Positions 9,512-17,916 of a stretch of DNA of 64,000 nucleotides are shown here, in pieces. This stretch comes from Deinococcus sp. KSM4-11 (lineage in GTDB: Bacteria > Deinococcota > Deinococci > Deinococcales > Deinococcaceae). Position numbers and translations under genes: made by a program. The notes under the pieces are model-generated. The model worked only from the letters and a program-made list of their open reading frames with translations. It did not search any database and had not been told where the DNA came from. Location of the stretch: positions 186,001 through 250,000 of the forward strand of contig NZ_SSNX01000006.1 of the NCBI RefSeq assembly GCF_004801415.1. The letters are read 5' to 3'. Every line of letters starts with the position of its first letter. Within the stretch, counting starts at the first letter, position 1.

Positions 9512-9531
9512 TCGTTATCACGAATATCGTT
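9512..9531 (+). promoter_or_regulatory. Second copy of the candidate MarR operator
   Basis: TCGTTATCACGAATATCGTT matches the block at 8992-9011 at 17 of 20 positions, with the same 14-base register between the dyad and the ATCGTT half-site. It lies 20 bases before the reductase start. AGGAG (9541-9545) follows as ribosome site. Two similar copies at two adjacent transcription starts are unlikely to be chance. Confidence 0.65.
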
Positions 9532-9550
9532 CCCGCCTATAGGAGTACCT

Positions 9551-10354
9551 ATGACCACCCTGACCCTCGCCCTGCTCGCCGCTGCTCTCGGAACTGCCGT
9601 GTGGGCAGTCACCCGCCGACCCTCTGCTCCGCTGACCTCCAGTGGTAATGCGACCTCGACCGACCTAGCCCCGTCCTCCGACCTCTCGTCACACTCTCAG
9701 GAGAACACCATGACCACCCCAACCATCACCATCATCGGCGCCGGCAACATGGGCCGAGGCATCGCGCATGTCGCCGCACGCGGCGGCCACACGGTCACCA
9801 TCGTCGACCGCAGCGCAGACGATGCGCAGGCCCTCGCCAGCGAACTCCAGACCGCACAGGCCGGCAGCGCCGTACGGGCGGGCACCCTCGACGACCCACT
9901 CGGTGACGTGGTGGTGCTCGCGACGTGGTACACGAACGCACAGGACATCGCCCGGCAGCTCGGACACCGGCTCGACGGCAAGGTCGTGGTAGACATCAGC
10001 AATCCCCTCACCCCTGACTTCAGCGGGCTCGCCATCGGCGGCACCACCAGCGCCGCCGAGGAACTCGCGGCCGTGATCCCGAGTGCCCACGTCGTGAAAG
10101 CCTTCAACACGACCTTTGCCGGCACCCTCGTGGCCGGGCAGGTGGCTGGTCAGCCGCTGGACGTGCTGATCGCCGGGAACGACGCAGACGCCAAAGCCAT
10201 CCTCGCCGCCGTGGTGACGGCCGGGGGCCTGCGCGCAATCGACGTGGGGCCGCTGGAACGCGCCCGACAGCTCGAAGGCCTTGGCTATCTCGGCATCCAG
10301 CTCCAGTTCACGCAGCACACGAACTTCGCCAGCAGCTGGAAGTTCCTCGCCTGA
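9551..10354 (+). CDS. NAD(P)-binding F420H2:NADP oxidoreductase-like protein with optional N-terminal hydrophobic leader
   Basis: The 267-residue frame contains a Rossmann domain of the NADPH-dependent F420 reductase type (TITIIGAGNMGRGIAHVAARGGH, about residues 57-80; then VVVLATWY, VVDISNPL and VVKAFNTTFAG). The core starts near residue 54. There are two good starts. The ATG at 9551 (AGGAG at 9541-9545) adds a hydrophobic stretch, LALLAAALGTAVWAV, and a Ser/Thr linker. The ATG at 9710 (CAGGAG just upstream) gives a 214-residue cytoplasmic enzyme. Substrate is unknown. The context with VOC and esterase genes suggests reduction of quinones or other electrophiles. Confidence 0.75.
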   Translation: MTTLTLALLAAALGTAVWAVTRRPSAPLTSSGNATSTDLAPSSDLSSHSQENTMTTPTITIIGAGNMGRGIAHVAARGGHTVTIVDRSADDAQALASELQTAQAGSAVRAGTLDDPLGDVVVLATWYTNAQDIARQLGHRLDGKVVVDISNPLTPDFSGLAIGGTTSAAEELAAVIPSAHVVKAFNTTFAGTLVAGQVAGQPLDVLIAGNDADAKAILAAVVTAGGLRAIDVGPLERARQLEGLGYLGIQLQFTQHTNFASSWKFLA

Positions 10355-10413
10355 TCCAGACCCCACCGGCCTGATTGCCACACCGCTCCCGCATTCCACA
10401 CGAGGTACGTCGC

Positions 10414-11286
10414 ATGACCCAGTCCACCTTCCCCACCCTGACCAGCACCGACCTGACGTTCGGCCCGGTCGAACTCACGACCGCTGACCTGACCCGGAGC
10501 GTCGCCTTCTACCAGGGGGTGCTGGGCATGAACCTCCTGGATCGGAACGGTGTGACGGCCACACTCGGCCTGCCGAACCGGCCCCTGGTCATGCTCACCG
10601 AAGTCCCGGGCGCGCAGCCCTCCCGGCCCTCGTCGCCTGGGCTGTACCACCTCGCGCTCCTGCTCCCCAGCCGCACCGACCTCGCCCGCTGGGTGCAGCA
10701 CGCGGCGAGCCTCGGCCTCCGTGTCGGGCAGAGCGACCACCTGGTCAGCGAGGCGTTTTACCTGCAGGATCCCGATGGGCACGGCATCGAGGTCTACCGC
10801 GACCGCCCCCGCTCCGAGTGGCGCTGGCAGGCCGGACAGGTGCAGATGGCCGGCGATCCCATCAACATGGGCAGCCTGATGACCGAACCGGGAGCCGACG
10901 TGCCCTTCACCACCCTGCCCGAGGGCACCACCATGGGCCACGTGCATCTTCGGGTCACGGATCTGGCCGCCACGGAGGGGTTCTACCGCGACGTCCTGGG
11001 GTTCGATGTCGTCTCGCGCTGGCCGGGCGCCCTGTTCGTCTCGGTGGGCGGGTACCACCATCACTTCGGCCTGAACACCTGGCAGAGCACCGGGGGCGCA
11101 CCAGCTCCTCAGGGAACCAGTCAACTGCTGCGCGTGCACGTCCACCTGCCAGAGCGGAAGGATCTTGACGCGCTCGACGTCCGCCTGCGCGCCGCGACGG
11201 TGGCCTTCACACGCAACGGCGCCAGTCTCGACGTGCGCGACCCGGCTGGCACCACCCTGCACTTCCACGCGGAGCGGCCTGCGTGA
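10414..11286 (+). CDS. Two-domain VOC protein resembling catechol 2,3-dioxygenase/glyoxalase
   Basis: The 290-residue protein has two vicinal-oxygen-chelate domains, as in extradiol ring-cleavage enzymes of the CatE/MhqA/MhqO type. The first starts at FGPVELTTADLTRSVAFYQGVLG, with metal-site candidates in LYHLALLLP and DPDGHGIEVY. The second starts at GHVHLRVTDLAATEGFYRDVLGF, with a YHHHFGLNTW segment and a DPAGTTLHFH end. Several His/Glu positions match metal ligands of the family, but activity is not proven. The ATG at 10414 is preceded by CGAGG. The stop overlaps the start of the next gene in a GTGA, which indicates translational coupling. Confidence 0.8.
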   Translation: MTQSTFPTLTSTDLTFGPVELTTADLTRSVAFYQGVLGMNLLDRNGVTATLGLPNRPLVMLTEVPGAQPSRPSSPGLYHLALLLPSRTDLARWVQHAASLGLRVGQSDHLVSEAFYLQDPDGHGIEVYRDRPRSEWRWQAGQVQMAGDPINMGSLMTEPGADVPFTTLPEGTTMGHVHLRVTDLAATEGFYRDVLGFDVVSRWPGALFVSVGGYHHHFGLNTWQSTGGAPAPQGTSQLLRVHVHLPERKDLDALDVRLRAATVAFTRNGASLDVRDPAGTTLHFHAERPA

Positions 11287-11939
11287 GTGCCCTGACCTTT
11301 CAGCTACGGCCGCCCCGCACCGGCCCCATGCAGGGCGCACCCCTGCTGGTGCTGCTGCACGGTGTGGGTGGCAACGAGCGGAACCTGCTCCCGGTGGCGG
11401 ACGCCCTCGATCCGCGTTTCGCCGTGCTGAGCGTCCGTGGCCCGCTCCAGGTCTCACCCGACGGCTTTGCCTTCTTCAACGTGCGCTTCACGCCGGAACC
11501 CGTCCCGAACGCCGAGGAAGCCGAAGCGAGCCGCACGGCCCTGATCGATGTTCTGCCGCGCCTCGTGCAGGAGCAGGGTCTTGACCCACAGCGCGTGTTT
11601 CTGCTGGGCTTCTCGCAGGGAGCGATCATCGGCGCGAGCGTCACGTTGTCCCGCCCCGACCTCGTCGCCGGTCTGGTGATGCTCTCGGGGCGCATCCTGC
11701 CCGAGGCGCGTTCCACCTTCGCGCCAGCCCATGCGCTCGGGGAGGCGCCGGTCTTCGTGGCGCATGGCCGTCAGGATGCCAAACTCGGCATTCATCACGG
11801 CCGCGCGAGCCGAGCGCTGCTCAGCGACCTGGGAGCCACCTTCACGTACCGCGAGTACGACATGGGCCACGAGATCACCGCGCAGGAACTGAGTGACGTG
11901 AACGCGTGGCTGGAATCGCGGCTCGCTCCTCCGGCCTGA
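11283..11939 (+). CDS. Alpha/beta hydrolase, phospholipase/carboxylesterase family (MhqD-like)
   Basis: The 218-residue serine hydrolase has the oxyanion segment LLHGVGGNERNLL (about residues 25-37), the nucleophile elbow GFSQG with Ser111, a probable Asp165 (AHGRQDAKLG) and His196 (DMGHEIT). Length and motifs match the cytoplasmic phospholipase/carboxylesterase family, which includes MhqD of Bacillus. It starts with GTG overlapping the VOC stop by 4 bases, so the two proteins are made together. In the proposed detoxification unit it would hydrolyse products of ring cleavage or ester conjugates. That role is inferred from context only. Confidence 0.85.
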   Translation: MSALTFQLRPPRTGPMQGAPLLVLLHGVGGNERNLLPVADALDPRFAVLSVRGPLQVSPDGFAFFNVRFTPEPVPNAEEAEASRTALIDVLPRLVQEQGLDPQRVFLLGFSQGAIIGASVTLSRPDLVAGLVMLSGRILPEARSTFAPAHALGEAPVFVAHGRQDAKLGIHHGRASRALLSDLGATFTYREYDMGHEITAQELSDVNAWLESRLAPPA

Positions 11940-12010
11940 CCGGCCCGGCTCTGACGCCAGAAGAGGGAACGGGTGAAGCTGCCGGAGGATGGGCGCCACT
12001 TTGAAAATGG

Positions 12011-12029
12011 AAAAACGGCCTTCCGGCCG
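12011..12029 (-). terminator. Intrinsic terminator read from the minus strand
   Basis: On the minus strand a CGGCC-GGAA-GGCCG hairpin (12029-12016) is followed directly by five T (12015-12011). It lies about 200 bases beyond the end of the family B polymerase gene and between two convergent genes, so it probably ends polymerase transcription. Read the other way it lacks a T-tract. Confidence 0.65.
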
Positions 12030-12231
12030 CCTTGATTCCTTAAATATAGAGCGGTATTCACAGAAAGTCAAACTGGACGGCCCGATCGGAAATGTGCCCT
12101 CCCAGCCGGCACCGCCCCTTCCAGCCATATGCACCACCTGCATAGCTGCCTGACTCCTCCCGAGCGCAGTTCCTGGTGCGTTGAGGCCTTCCGTCTGTCC
12201 AGGCCGCCTGCACCTGTGCTGGTGGGGCCAT

Positions 12232-14478
12232 TCAGAGCGGCGTCCAGACCGGGCGCATCGTGTCCACGGGTTGGTCAAACAGCCCCGGCTGGGCGCCGGA
12301 CTCGAACAGCTGCCGGAAATCCTGTGGCGTGAGCCCCTTGCGCAGCCGGGTCGCGTACGCACTCGTCAGGGCCGCCACGTAATGCGGGACGTCGTAATCC
12401 CGGCCGTCCGGATTCACGTCGAGTGGCGTCAGGCCGTGTCCGGCGCGGTGGTACAGGCTGATCCGCTCCCCGGCCCGCCAGCCGCGCCCGAGGACATGCA
12501 GGGCTTCATACGCTCCTTCCCGGCGCGCCGTGCGGGTGGCCGCGTACTGCTCGGGCGTCTTCGTGAGCCGCACACGGCTCGCCACGTCCGCGTTGCGGCA
12601 CCCGCGGGACTCCAGGGCGTGCCGGGCGTCACGGTACGCCGCCTGCACGCCCGGCAGATCGTAAGCGAGCAGGCACCGCAAGGCCCGGTGCAGGAAGGCC
12701 CGGCCGTAGGGCTCGGTGCGACTGGATTCGAAGGCCGCGCCGCGCACTTCCAGCGTTCCGTCGTACCGCAACAGGGCGTAATTCTTGATCTCGTGGCTGA
12801 GCATCGCGCGTGCGCGGCCGTCGTACTCCAGGGCCACACCATCCGGCAGCAGGCGGTCGACTTCGGCGATCAGCGTCCTGGCGTCGGCTTCCGACCAGTG
12901 GTCCGGAGTCGAGAAGTACACGCCATCCGTATCGGCCTCGATCAGCGTGACGCCGCGCACCCGCAGCGCCTCCACCACCTGTCCGAGCAGTTCACGGCCC
13001 CGCCTGGTCACGCGATCGGCAGCGGCCGGATCCTGGAAGAGGGCCAGACGTCCGGCGCCCAGGTACCCGTAGCCGGAGTTCACGACGAGCTTCATGGCGG
13101 TGTGAATGGCCTCGTGCTCGCCGGGGTCTCCCCGCCTGGCGGCCGCCTTGTGGTGCAGCCGCAGGGCGGTCAGGTGATCCATCAGGTGCAGGAACACGCC
13201 CAGCGGGTCACTCGACGGGCCGATGCGCTCGTGGCGGATGATGCTGGGATACATGCTGGCCACGTCGGCCTTCACCACGTTCCGGAGGACACCCTCGGCA
13301 TACAGATGCACCGCGCCCCCCTGGTGGGGCGTGCCCGGGCCTGCGACGTCGCCGGGCAGGGCGTGCCGGGCGTGCAGGTACGCGCGCACCAGCATCGGTT
13401 CGAGCATGCCCGTCGCGGTACCCGCATACGGCAGGCGATGGTAGGGCCGTGGGGCCATCGTCGCCAGGACAAAGGCCGGCGCGAGCACCCGCCGGGCAAG
13501 CGCATCGACCTCCTCGACATCCTGCAGCGCGTAGGTGCGGACGCGGTTCGGATCCGTGCGGTACGTCTCGGCCACCTGGGCGCCCTCGATATACACCCGG
13601 CCTGGCGGGGCGATGCCGTACAACTGGGAGACGATCTTCAGACTGGCGCTCGGCAGATCCAGGCGGCGCACCGCGTCGATGGTGTCCACGATCTCCCGTC
13701 CCGCGCAGGCCCAGTGCGGGGCGCTGCGGCCATCCTGCACCCGCCAGAGCCCAGGCGGGCCACCTGGGCGACTGAAGTTCACCGCCAAGCCGTGAACCTG
13801 CGCGCGACCGAGCAGGAACGGCAGGTCGAAGCCCATGATGTTGTGGTTCTCGATGATGTCCGGATCGCGCTCCTGGATGACCGTCAGCAGGTGCTGGATC
13901 AGCGCCGGTTCCTGCGCCGCCCGCCGCGCCTCCAGCACCGTCTGAAAGCCCTGGTTGTCACGCACGGCGATCATGAAGATGCGCCCGGTGTCGGGGCTCA
14001 GGCTGGTCGTTTCCAGGTCGAACTGCAGGCGGTGCGGGTCGTCGAATCCCATCCCGCCGAAGGAGGTGCGTCCGGACGCCATCAGGTACTGTTCGGTTGC
14101 CCCGACCGCGTAGTAGCCGCGCAGGTCATGCAGGCTGGTGACGCGCCGCCCCAGCCGCCGGGACGCGCCACTCAACACCGCTTCCCTCAGGGCACGCCCG
14201 TCCGCGCCGGTGAGCAGGTATCGCAGGCTGCCGGCAGGGCCTGGGAATTCCTGCACGCTGAAGGCCGCCCCCGCATCGTCGTACGCGAGCCGGGATCCGA
14301 GGTGTTCGACGTCTGCAAGGTCTCGCGCGTACAGCCACGGCCGGAACTGAACCCGCTCCAGGGTGACCTGCCCGTCCACCCGGCGCCAGACCAGGGCGCG
14401 TCCCGAGAGGTCGGCGTGGACGGACACGATGCCCGGCGTGGGGTGGTGTCCGTACAGCAGTGGGTCTGGGGCCGGCAT
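12232..14478 (-). CDS. Family B DNA polymerase with 3'-5' exonuclease
   Basis: The 748-residue protein carries the full motif set of family B polymerases. The exonuclease motifs are Exo I (FDLETT, Asp154 and Glu156), Exo II (NHNIMGFDLPFL, Asp218) and Exo III (YALQD, Tyr316 and Asp320). The polymerase motifs are A (DVASMYPSII, Asp405), B (KLVVNSGYGYLG, about 462-473) and C (EADTDGVYF, Asp515 and Asp517). Both active sites look intact, so it should be a proofreading polymerase. It is close in size to E. coli Pol II and archaeal enzymes. Deinococcus repair is usually credited to Pol I and Pol III, so this may be an accessory or translesion enzyme. A proline-rich protein gene lies upstream on the same strand. 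Confidence 0.9.
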   Translation of the reverse strand: MPAPDPLLYGHHPTPGIVSVHADLSGRALVWRRVDGQVTLERVQFRPWLYARDLADVEHLGSRLAYDDAGAAFSVQEFPGPAGSLRYLLTGADGRALREAVLSGASRRLGRRVTSLHDLRGYYAVGATEQYLMASGRTSFGGMGFDDPHRLQFDLETTSLSPDTGRIFMIAVRDNQGFQTVLEARRAAQEPALIQHLLTVIQERDPDIIENHNIMGFDLPFLLGRAQVHGLAVNFSRPGGPPGLWRVQDGRSAPHWACAGREIVDTIDAVRRLDLPSASLKIVSQLYGIAPPGRVYIEGAQVAETYRTDPNRVRTYALQDVEEVDALARRVLAPAFVLATMAPRPYHRLPYAGTATGMLEPMLVRAYLHARHALPGDVAGPGTPHQGGAVHLYAEGVLRNVVKADVASMYPSIIRHERIGPSSDPLGVFLHLMDHLTALRLHHKAAARRGDPGEHEAIHTAMKLVVNSGYGYLGAGRLALFQDPAAADRVTRRGRELLGQVVEALRVRGVTLIEADTDGVYFSTPDHWSEADARTLIAEVDRLLPDGVALEYDGRARAMLSHEIKNYALLRYDGTLEVRGAAFESSRTEPYGRAFLHRALRCLLAYDLPGVQAAYRDARHALESRGCRNADVASRVRLTKTPEQYAATRTARREGAYEALHVLGRGWRAGERISLYHRAGHGLTPLDVNPDGRDYDVPHYVAALTSAYATRLRKGLTPQDFRQLFESGAQPGLFDQPVDTMRPVWTPL

Positions 14479-14599
14479 GTGTGGTGCCCAGTGTAGAAGG
14501 GAGCGCGTGACGACGAAGGTTCAGCTGCGTCTTTACGTCGGCCATCACGGGACAAGTCTGATGTTCATGGGTACCGCCCTGCTCTGGTTGCCGCGCGGT

Positions 14600-15754
14600 C
14601 TACTTGTCTTTGCCTTTGCCCTTCCCCTTGCCCTTCCCCCGGTCATCGTGCGGGGGGGGCGTGTTGGCCTGGCCTGGCGGGTCTTTTTTTCCAGGCTGCA
14701 CCGGGGGTGGCGGCGCTGGCGTGGGAGCCGGAGCAGGATCGGGCCGGGGCGCCGGGCTGGGCTGAGGCACAGGAGCCGGTTGGGGCACAGGTGCAGGCGC
14801 CGGTTGGGGCGCGGGGGCAGGGGTGGGCACTGGGTCGGGCGCTGGCGGTGGCTCCGGGGTGGGCGCAGGCTCCGGCACGGGAAGCGGTGACGGTGCCGGG
14901 CTGGGGGGGACGGGCGGCATGGGCCTTGGCTCCACGCCTTCCGGGTCGTGGGGTTCCACGGAGGGCGCGGCGATGGCGACCACCCACTCGGAGTGCGCGA
15001 CCTCGGCTGGCGGGGGCTGGGCGGCAGGCGGCGTGGAACGGGGGGTCGCGACCACCACTGGGACGGCCGCAGATATCCGAGGGGACGCCGGCACTGCGAC
15101 GGTGACCGGGCGGGACACCGGCACAGGAGGTCTGACGGGAACCTGTGCTGTGACGTGGCCCACCACCCTGTGTCCGGCCACGGGCTGTGCCACCGACGGG
15201 GCGCGTGGTATTGCGGCGGCGGGAGTGTGAACCGGTGGTGGCACCACCGCAGTCTGTAGGGCTTGTGGATGAACCTCTGCAGCGTGGGTGGAGCGAACCG
15301 CGACCAGCCTGCGGGGCCGCAGCACGGCGACCACCGGAACCGGGAGGCTGGGTGCCGGCACCACACGCGCCGCCCGGTTCGCCGCACTGGACGGCGCAGG
15401 TTGAGGGGTACGAACCGTCGCCGTGCGCGGCGGCACGGAACTCACCGGACGGATCACGCCGATCTGAGGTGTGGGGAGGGCCGGCGCGCGGCTGGCGACG
15501 GATGGCCGCGGCGACGGAGCGGCGGGAATCGGTGGAGCCGGGTGGTGCCTCACCTGGAACAGCGGCGCGGGAATCCCGGGCACCCCGCCCGGTTCTTGGG
15601 TGGCTTCCGGTGCGGCCGCGCGGTTGTCTGGAGGCGCGTGGTGCAGGCCAGCATCACCGCCGCTCCACCGGGCCCGGACGGCATCGGGCAGCACGACGGC
15701 GAGCGCGACCGCCACGGCCACCGGGTAGATCACCAGCGTGTTGTTCCAGCGCAC
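14600..15754 (-). CDS. Proline-rich, membrane-anchored protein of unknown function
   Basis: The 384-residue protein starts at a GTG with AGGAGGT just upstream. Residues about 6-28 form one hydrophobic segment (VIYPVAVAVALAVVLP), then a long low-complexity region rich in Pro, Ala and Val. A TonB-like run of alternating Pro with Glu/Ala/Val (about 280-365) follows, and the C-terminus is a basic tail of repeated Gly-Lys. No folded domain is recognised. It could span the periplasm or bind wall polymers or nucleic acid through the basic tail. Low complexity makes homology claims unsafe. The gene ends 121 bases before the family B polymerase gene on the same strand. Confidence 0.6.
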   Translation of the reverse strand: MRWNNTLVIYPVAVAVALAVVLPDAVRARWSGGDAGLHHAPPDNRAAAPEATQEPGGVPGIPAPLFQVRHHPAPPIPAAPSPRPSVASRAPALPTPQIGVIRPVSSVPPRTATVRTPQPAPSSAANRAARVVPAPSLPVPVVAVLRPRRLVAVRSTHAAEVHPQALQTAVVPPPVHTPAAAIPRAPSVAQPVAGHRVVGHVTAQVPVRPPVPVSRPVTVAVPASPRISAAVPVVVATPRSTPPAAQPPPAEVAHSEWVVAIAAPSVEPHDPEGVEPRPMPPVPPSPAPSPLPVPEPAPTPEPPPAPDPVPTPAPAPQPAPAPVPQPAPVPQPSPAPRPDPAPAPTPAPPPPVQPGKKDPPGQANTPPPHDDRGKGKGKGKGKDK

Positions 15755-15964
15755 CGCTCACCTCCTCATGGGGCCAGGTCAGGGCGCGCAAGAGCGCCAT
15801 GGCGGGCCTGACGGCTGTTCCTGCGCGCATCGTATCCCAGGGCATTGGGCAACGAAAGCCTGCCTGTCAGCGCCAACCCCGCCTGACCTTGAGGTGGCGC
15901 CAATGCAGCGGGGGTGCCATGACCGTTGCACCTCACCTTTGCGCAGAGGAACGCCGCCAGTGCT

Positions 15965-17236
15965 TCAGGCCGAGCCGATGAGGTGTGTGTCCAGAAACGC
16001 GTTCCGAAACTTCCCGCCGGGATCGAACGTCTGCATCAGGTCGCGAAAGTCCGGCAGTCTGGGCAGGTCTGGCGGCGCGACGAACACTTTCCCCCAGTGG
16101 GAACGGGCCCCGAACGGAGCCAGCGCCGCCTCGATCGCTGGAAGGACTTCCCTGACGGCCTGTTCATCCCGTCGCCATGTGAAATGCACCGCGGCGCAGT
16201 CCCGTCCGAAACATGGACTGAGCCAGAAGGTGTCGGCGGCCACGGTTCGGACTTCCGAGACGAGCAGCAGCGGCGCGAGGCGCGATCCCAGCGCGAAGAG
16301 GGCGCGCAGCGCGGCGGGGGCATGCTGCCTGGGAATCAGATATTCACTCTGAACCTCTTCCCCACTGCTCGGCGTGTGGCCCATACGAAAGTGCGGCCAG
16401 CGCTCGAACCAGGGGCCCGGCACGCCCCCCTGTGGGGTGCACGGTGTCGCCGACAGCCCCGGTACCGGATGGACATCGTGCTCTGCCAGAGCGGCTCCGA
16501 ACCACGTCCGCGGCGCGGGGCGCCCCGTTCCGTCAATGCGCCGTTTCAGCCACGCCTGATGAAAAGTGTCGTCCTGCCAGGTGGTGAACAGACTGACGCT
16601 GTCCGCCGCCGTCATCATGGCGTCAAAGTGTTCGGCCACCTCTGCCAGCGCCAGGCGCTCGTAGACGTCCTGGCGCACCTCGTAGGTCGGCTCGACGGCC
16701 AGGGTGAGTGCGGTCACGATACCGAGCGCCCCCAGCGACACCACCACGCCGGGAAACAGTTCGGGAGTGTGTTCAAGCGACAGGATGCTGAGATCCCCGC
16801 TGGCGGTCAGCAATTCCAGGCGTGTCACCGCCGAGGCGAGCACTGCCGCAGTCGTGCCGGAGCCGTGCGTGCCCGTCGCGCATGCTCCCGCCACCGAGAG
16901 CTGCGGCAGGGATGCGAGGTTGGGCAGCGCGAAGCCCTGGGCATGCAGCGACGCACCCAGTTCGCCGTAGCGCACCCCACCCTCGATCCGGACGGTGTGA
17001 TCCGCAGTGTTCACCTCTCCAACGTTGTTGAACCGCTCCATGGAGACCAGGTCGCCGACGGTGTCGGACAGCCGGTTGAACGTGTGCCGGGTGCCGAGTG
17101 CCTTGACCCGCACGGACTGCTCGAGGATCGCCTGCAGTTCCACGACGGTGCCTGGCCGATGAACCCGCTCCGCGCCGTACGTGACGTTGCCGCCCCAGTT
17201 GGTTTCGGAGACCTGCCGCTCCGGCCGCAGGGTCAC
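15965..17236 (-). CDS. Alditol oxidase (AldO-like, FAD-linked)
   Basis: The 423-residue protein resembles Streptomyces alditol oxidase along its whole length. These enzymes oxidise the terminal hydroxyl of xylitol or sorbitol with O2, giving the aldose and H2O2. Key segments are the FAD site GTRHTFN, whose His51 is the expected covalent flavin attachment, then GGVRYGELG, NLASLPQLSVAGACATGTHGSG, VWLKRR-type QAWLKRR, HPVPG, VPGPWFERWPHFR, GEEVQSEYLIPR, EVRTVAAD and HWGKVF. I prefer the GTG at 17236, giving an N-terminus close to the Streptomyces enzyme. A GTG at 17281 is also in frame. A well-placed upstream mini-ORF overlaps the preferred start. The gene converges on nothing nearby. Confidence 0.85.
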   Translation of the reverse strand: MTLRPERQVSETNWGGNVTYGAERVHRPGTVVELQAILEQSVRVKALGTRHTFNRLSDTVGDLVSMERFNNVGEVNTADHTVRIEGGVRYGELGASLHAQGFALPNLASLPQLSVAGACATGTHGSGTTAAVLASAVTRLELLTASGDLSILSLEHTPELFPGVVVSLGALGIVTALTLAVEPTYEVRQDVYERLALAEVAEHFDAMMTAADSVSLFTTWQDDTFHQAWLKRRIDGTGRPAPRTWFGAALAEHDVHPVPGLSATPCTPQGGVPGPWFERWPHFRMGHTPSSGEEVQSEYLIPRQHAPAALRALFALGSRLAPLLLVSEVRTVAADTFWLSPCFGRDCAAVHFTWRRDEQAVREVLPAIEAALAPFGARSHWGKVFVAPPDLPRLPDFRDLMQTFDPGGKFRNAFLDTHLIGSA

Positions 17237-17334
17237 CCGGGCATCCCGGCCACCCAACGGACGGGCGAGGGGTACGCCCACGTCATGCAGGGGGCTCCAT
17301 TGAGGAGGTCGCTACGGGCGTGCGGTCGAACCAT
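17233..17334 (-). CDS. 33-residue upstream ORF coupled to the alditol oxidase gene
   Basis: On the minus strand an AGAAGGAGG ribosome site (17350-17342) precedes an ATG at 17334 by 7 bases. The frame runs 33 codons and its stop overlaps the preferred GTG start of the oxidase in a GTGA. Such a layout usually means a leader peptide that couples or controls translation. The predicted peptide (starting MVRPHARSDLLNGAPCM) has no recognised family. An alternative is a misplaced start or an indel in the oxidase 5' end. Confidence 0.4.
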   Translation of the reverse strand: MVRPHARSDLLNGAPCMTWAYPSPVRWVAGMPG

Positions 17335-17350
17335 AGGTCAGCCTCCTTCT

Positions 17351-17709
17351 TTTGAAATCAGACGTCAAGGCAGCCAAAGCCCGGTGTCACACCTCAGCCG
17401 GTCTCGATGCTTGGGCGTGCCCATCCATTCACAAGTCTCGTCAGGTGGTGTCCGTGAGACTGACCCGACACAGGTGGCCGGATCTCCTCGCCGTGCCCGG
17501 CTGGCGCCTGAGCTACGGGGCATTGAAGGCTGATCAGGTGATCGCACCGCTGGAGGTTCTGCGGCACCACCCGTCGACCATCACCTCCTGGAGAACCTGG
17601 GAACTGCCGTGCTGTGGCCACTGACGTGGGTGAGAATGCAGGCGGAATTCCTCGTCGGCCCTCATGGATCTCGTTGGTCAAGTCAGGACTCGCATGGCAC
17701 GATCCGTTA
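17351..17709. other. Intergenic region, no gene recognised
   Basis: About 360 bases lie between the oxidase ribosome site and the small membrane protein. Open frames exist on both strands but show no family features, start signals or biased composition. Nothing else is assigned. Confidence 0.4.
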
Positions 17710-17835
17710 ATGTCGAAGGATCCGCGTCCACCGCCCTTCGGTGACGCGCCCACGTGGCTGCTGATCGTCCTCATCGTGGTGGCGCTGCTTCTGCTCGTGA
17801 GCCTGATCGTACAGGGCCTCAGCGCCTCGCCATGA
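17710..17835 (+). CDS. Small single-span membrane protein (41 residues)
   Basis: A short hydrophilic start (MSKDPRPPPFGDAPTW) is followed by one strong hydrophobic segment, LLIVLIVVALLLLVSLIVQG, and a four-residue tail. This is a typical bacterial single-span miniprotein of unknown role. There is no clear Shine-Dalgarno sequence, and the frame is open further upstream to 17614 without a better start. It converges with the TetR gene, whose end is 81 bases away. Confidence 0.45.
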   Translation: MSKDPRPPPFGDAPTWLLIVLIVVALLLLVSLIVQGLSASP

Positions 17836-17916
17836 CGGCCGCACTTCCGCCGATACGCGGGCAGGCGGCTCGCATCGCAGAGCTATCAGAGCGTGAACTT
17901 CGCGGCCATGATGGCG

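Noticed and set aside
12181..14496. 771-codon plus-strand frame over the family B polymerase
   Set aside because: The minus strand encodes every polymerase and exonuclease motif, and the plus frame shows no domain.
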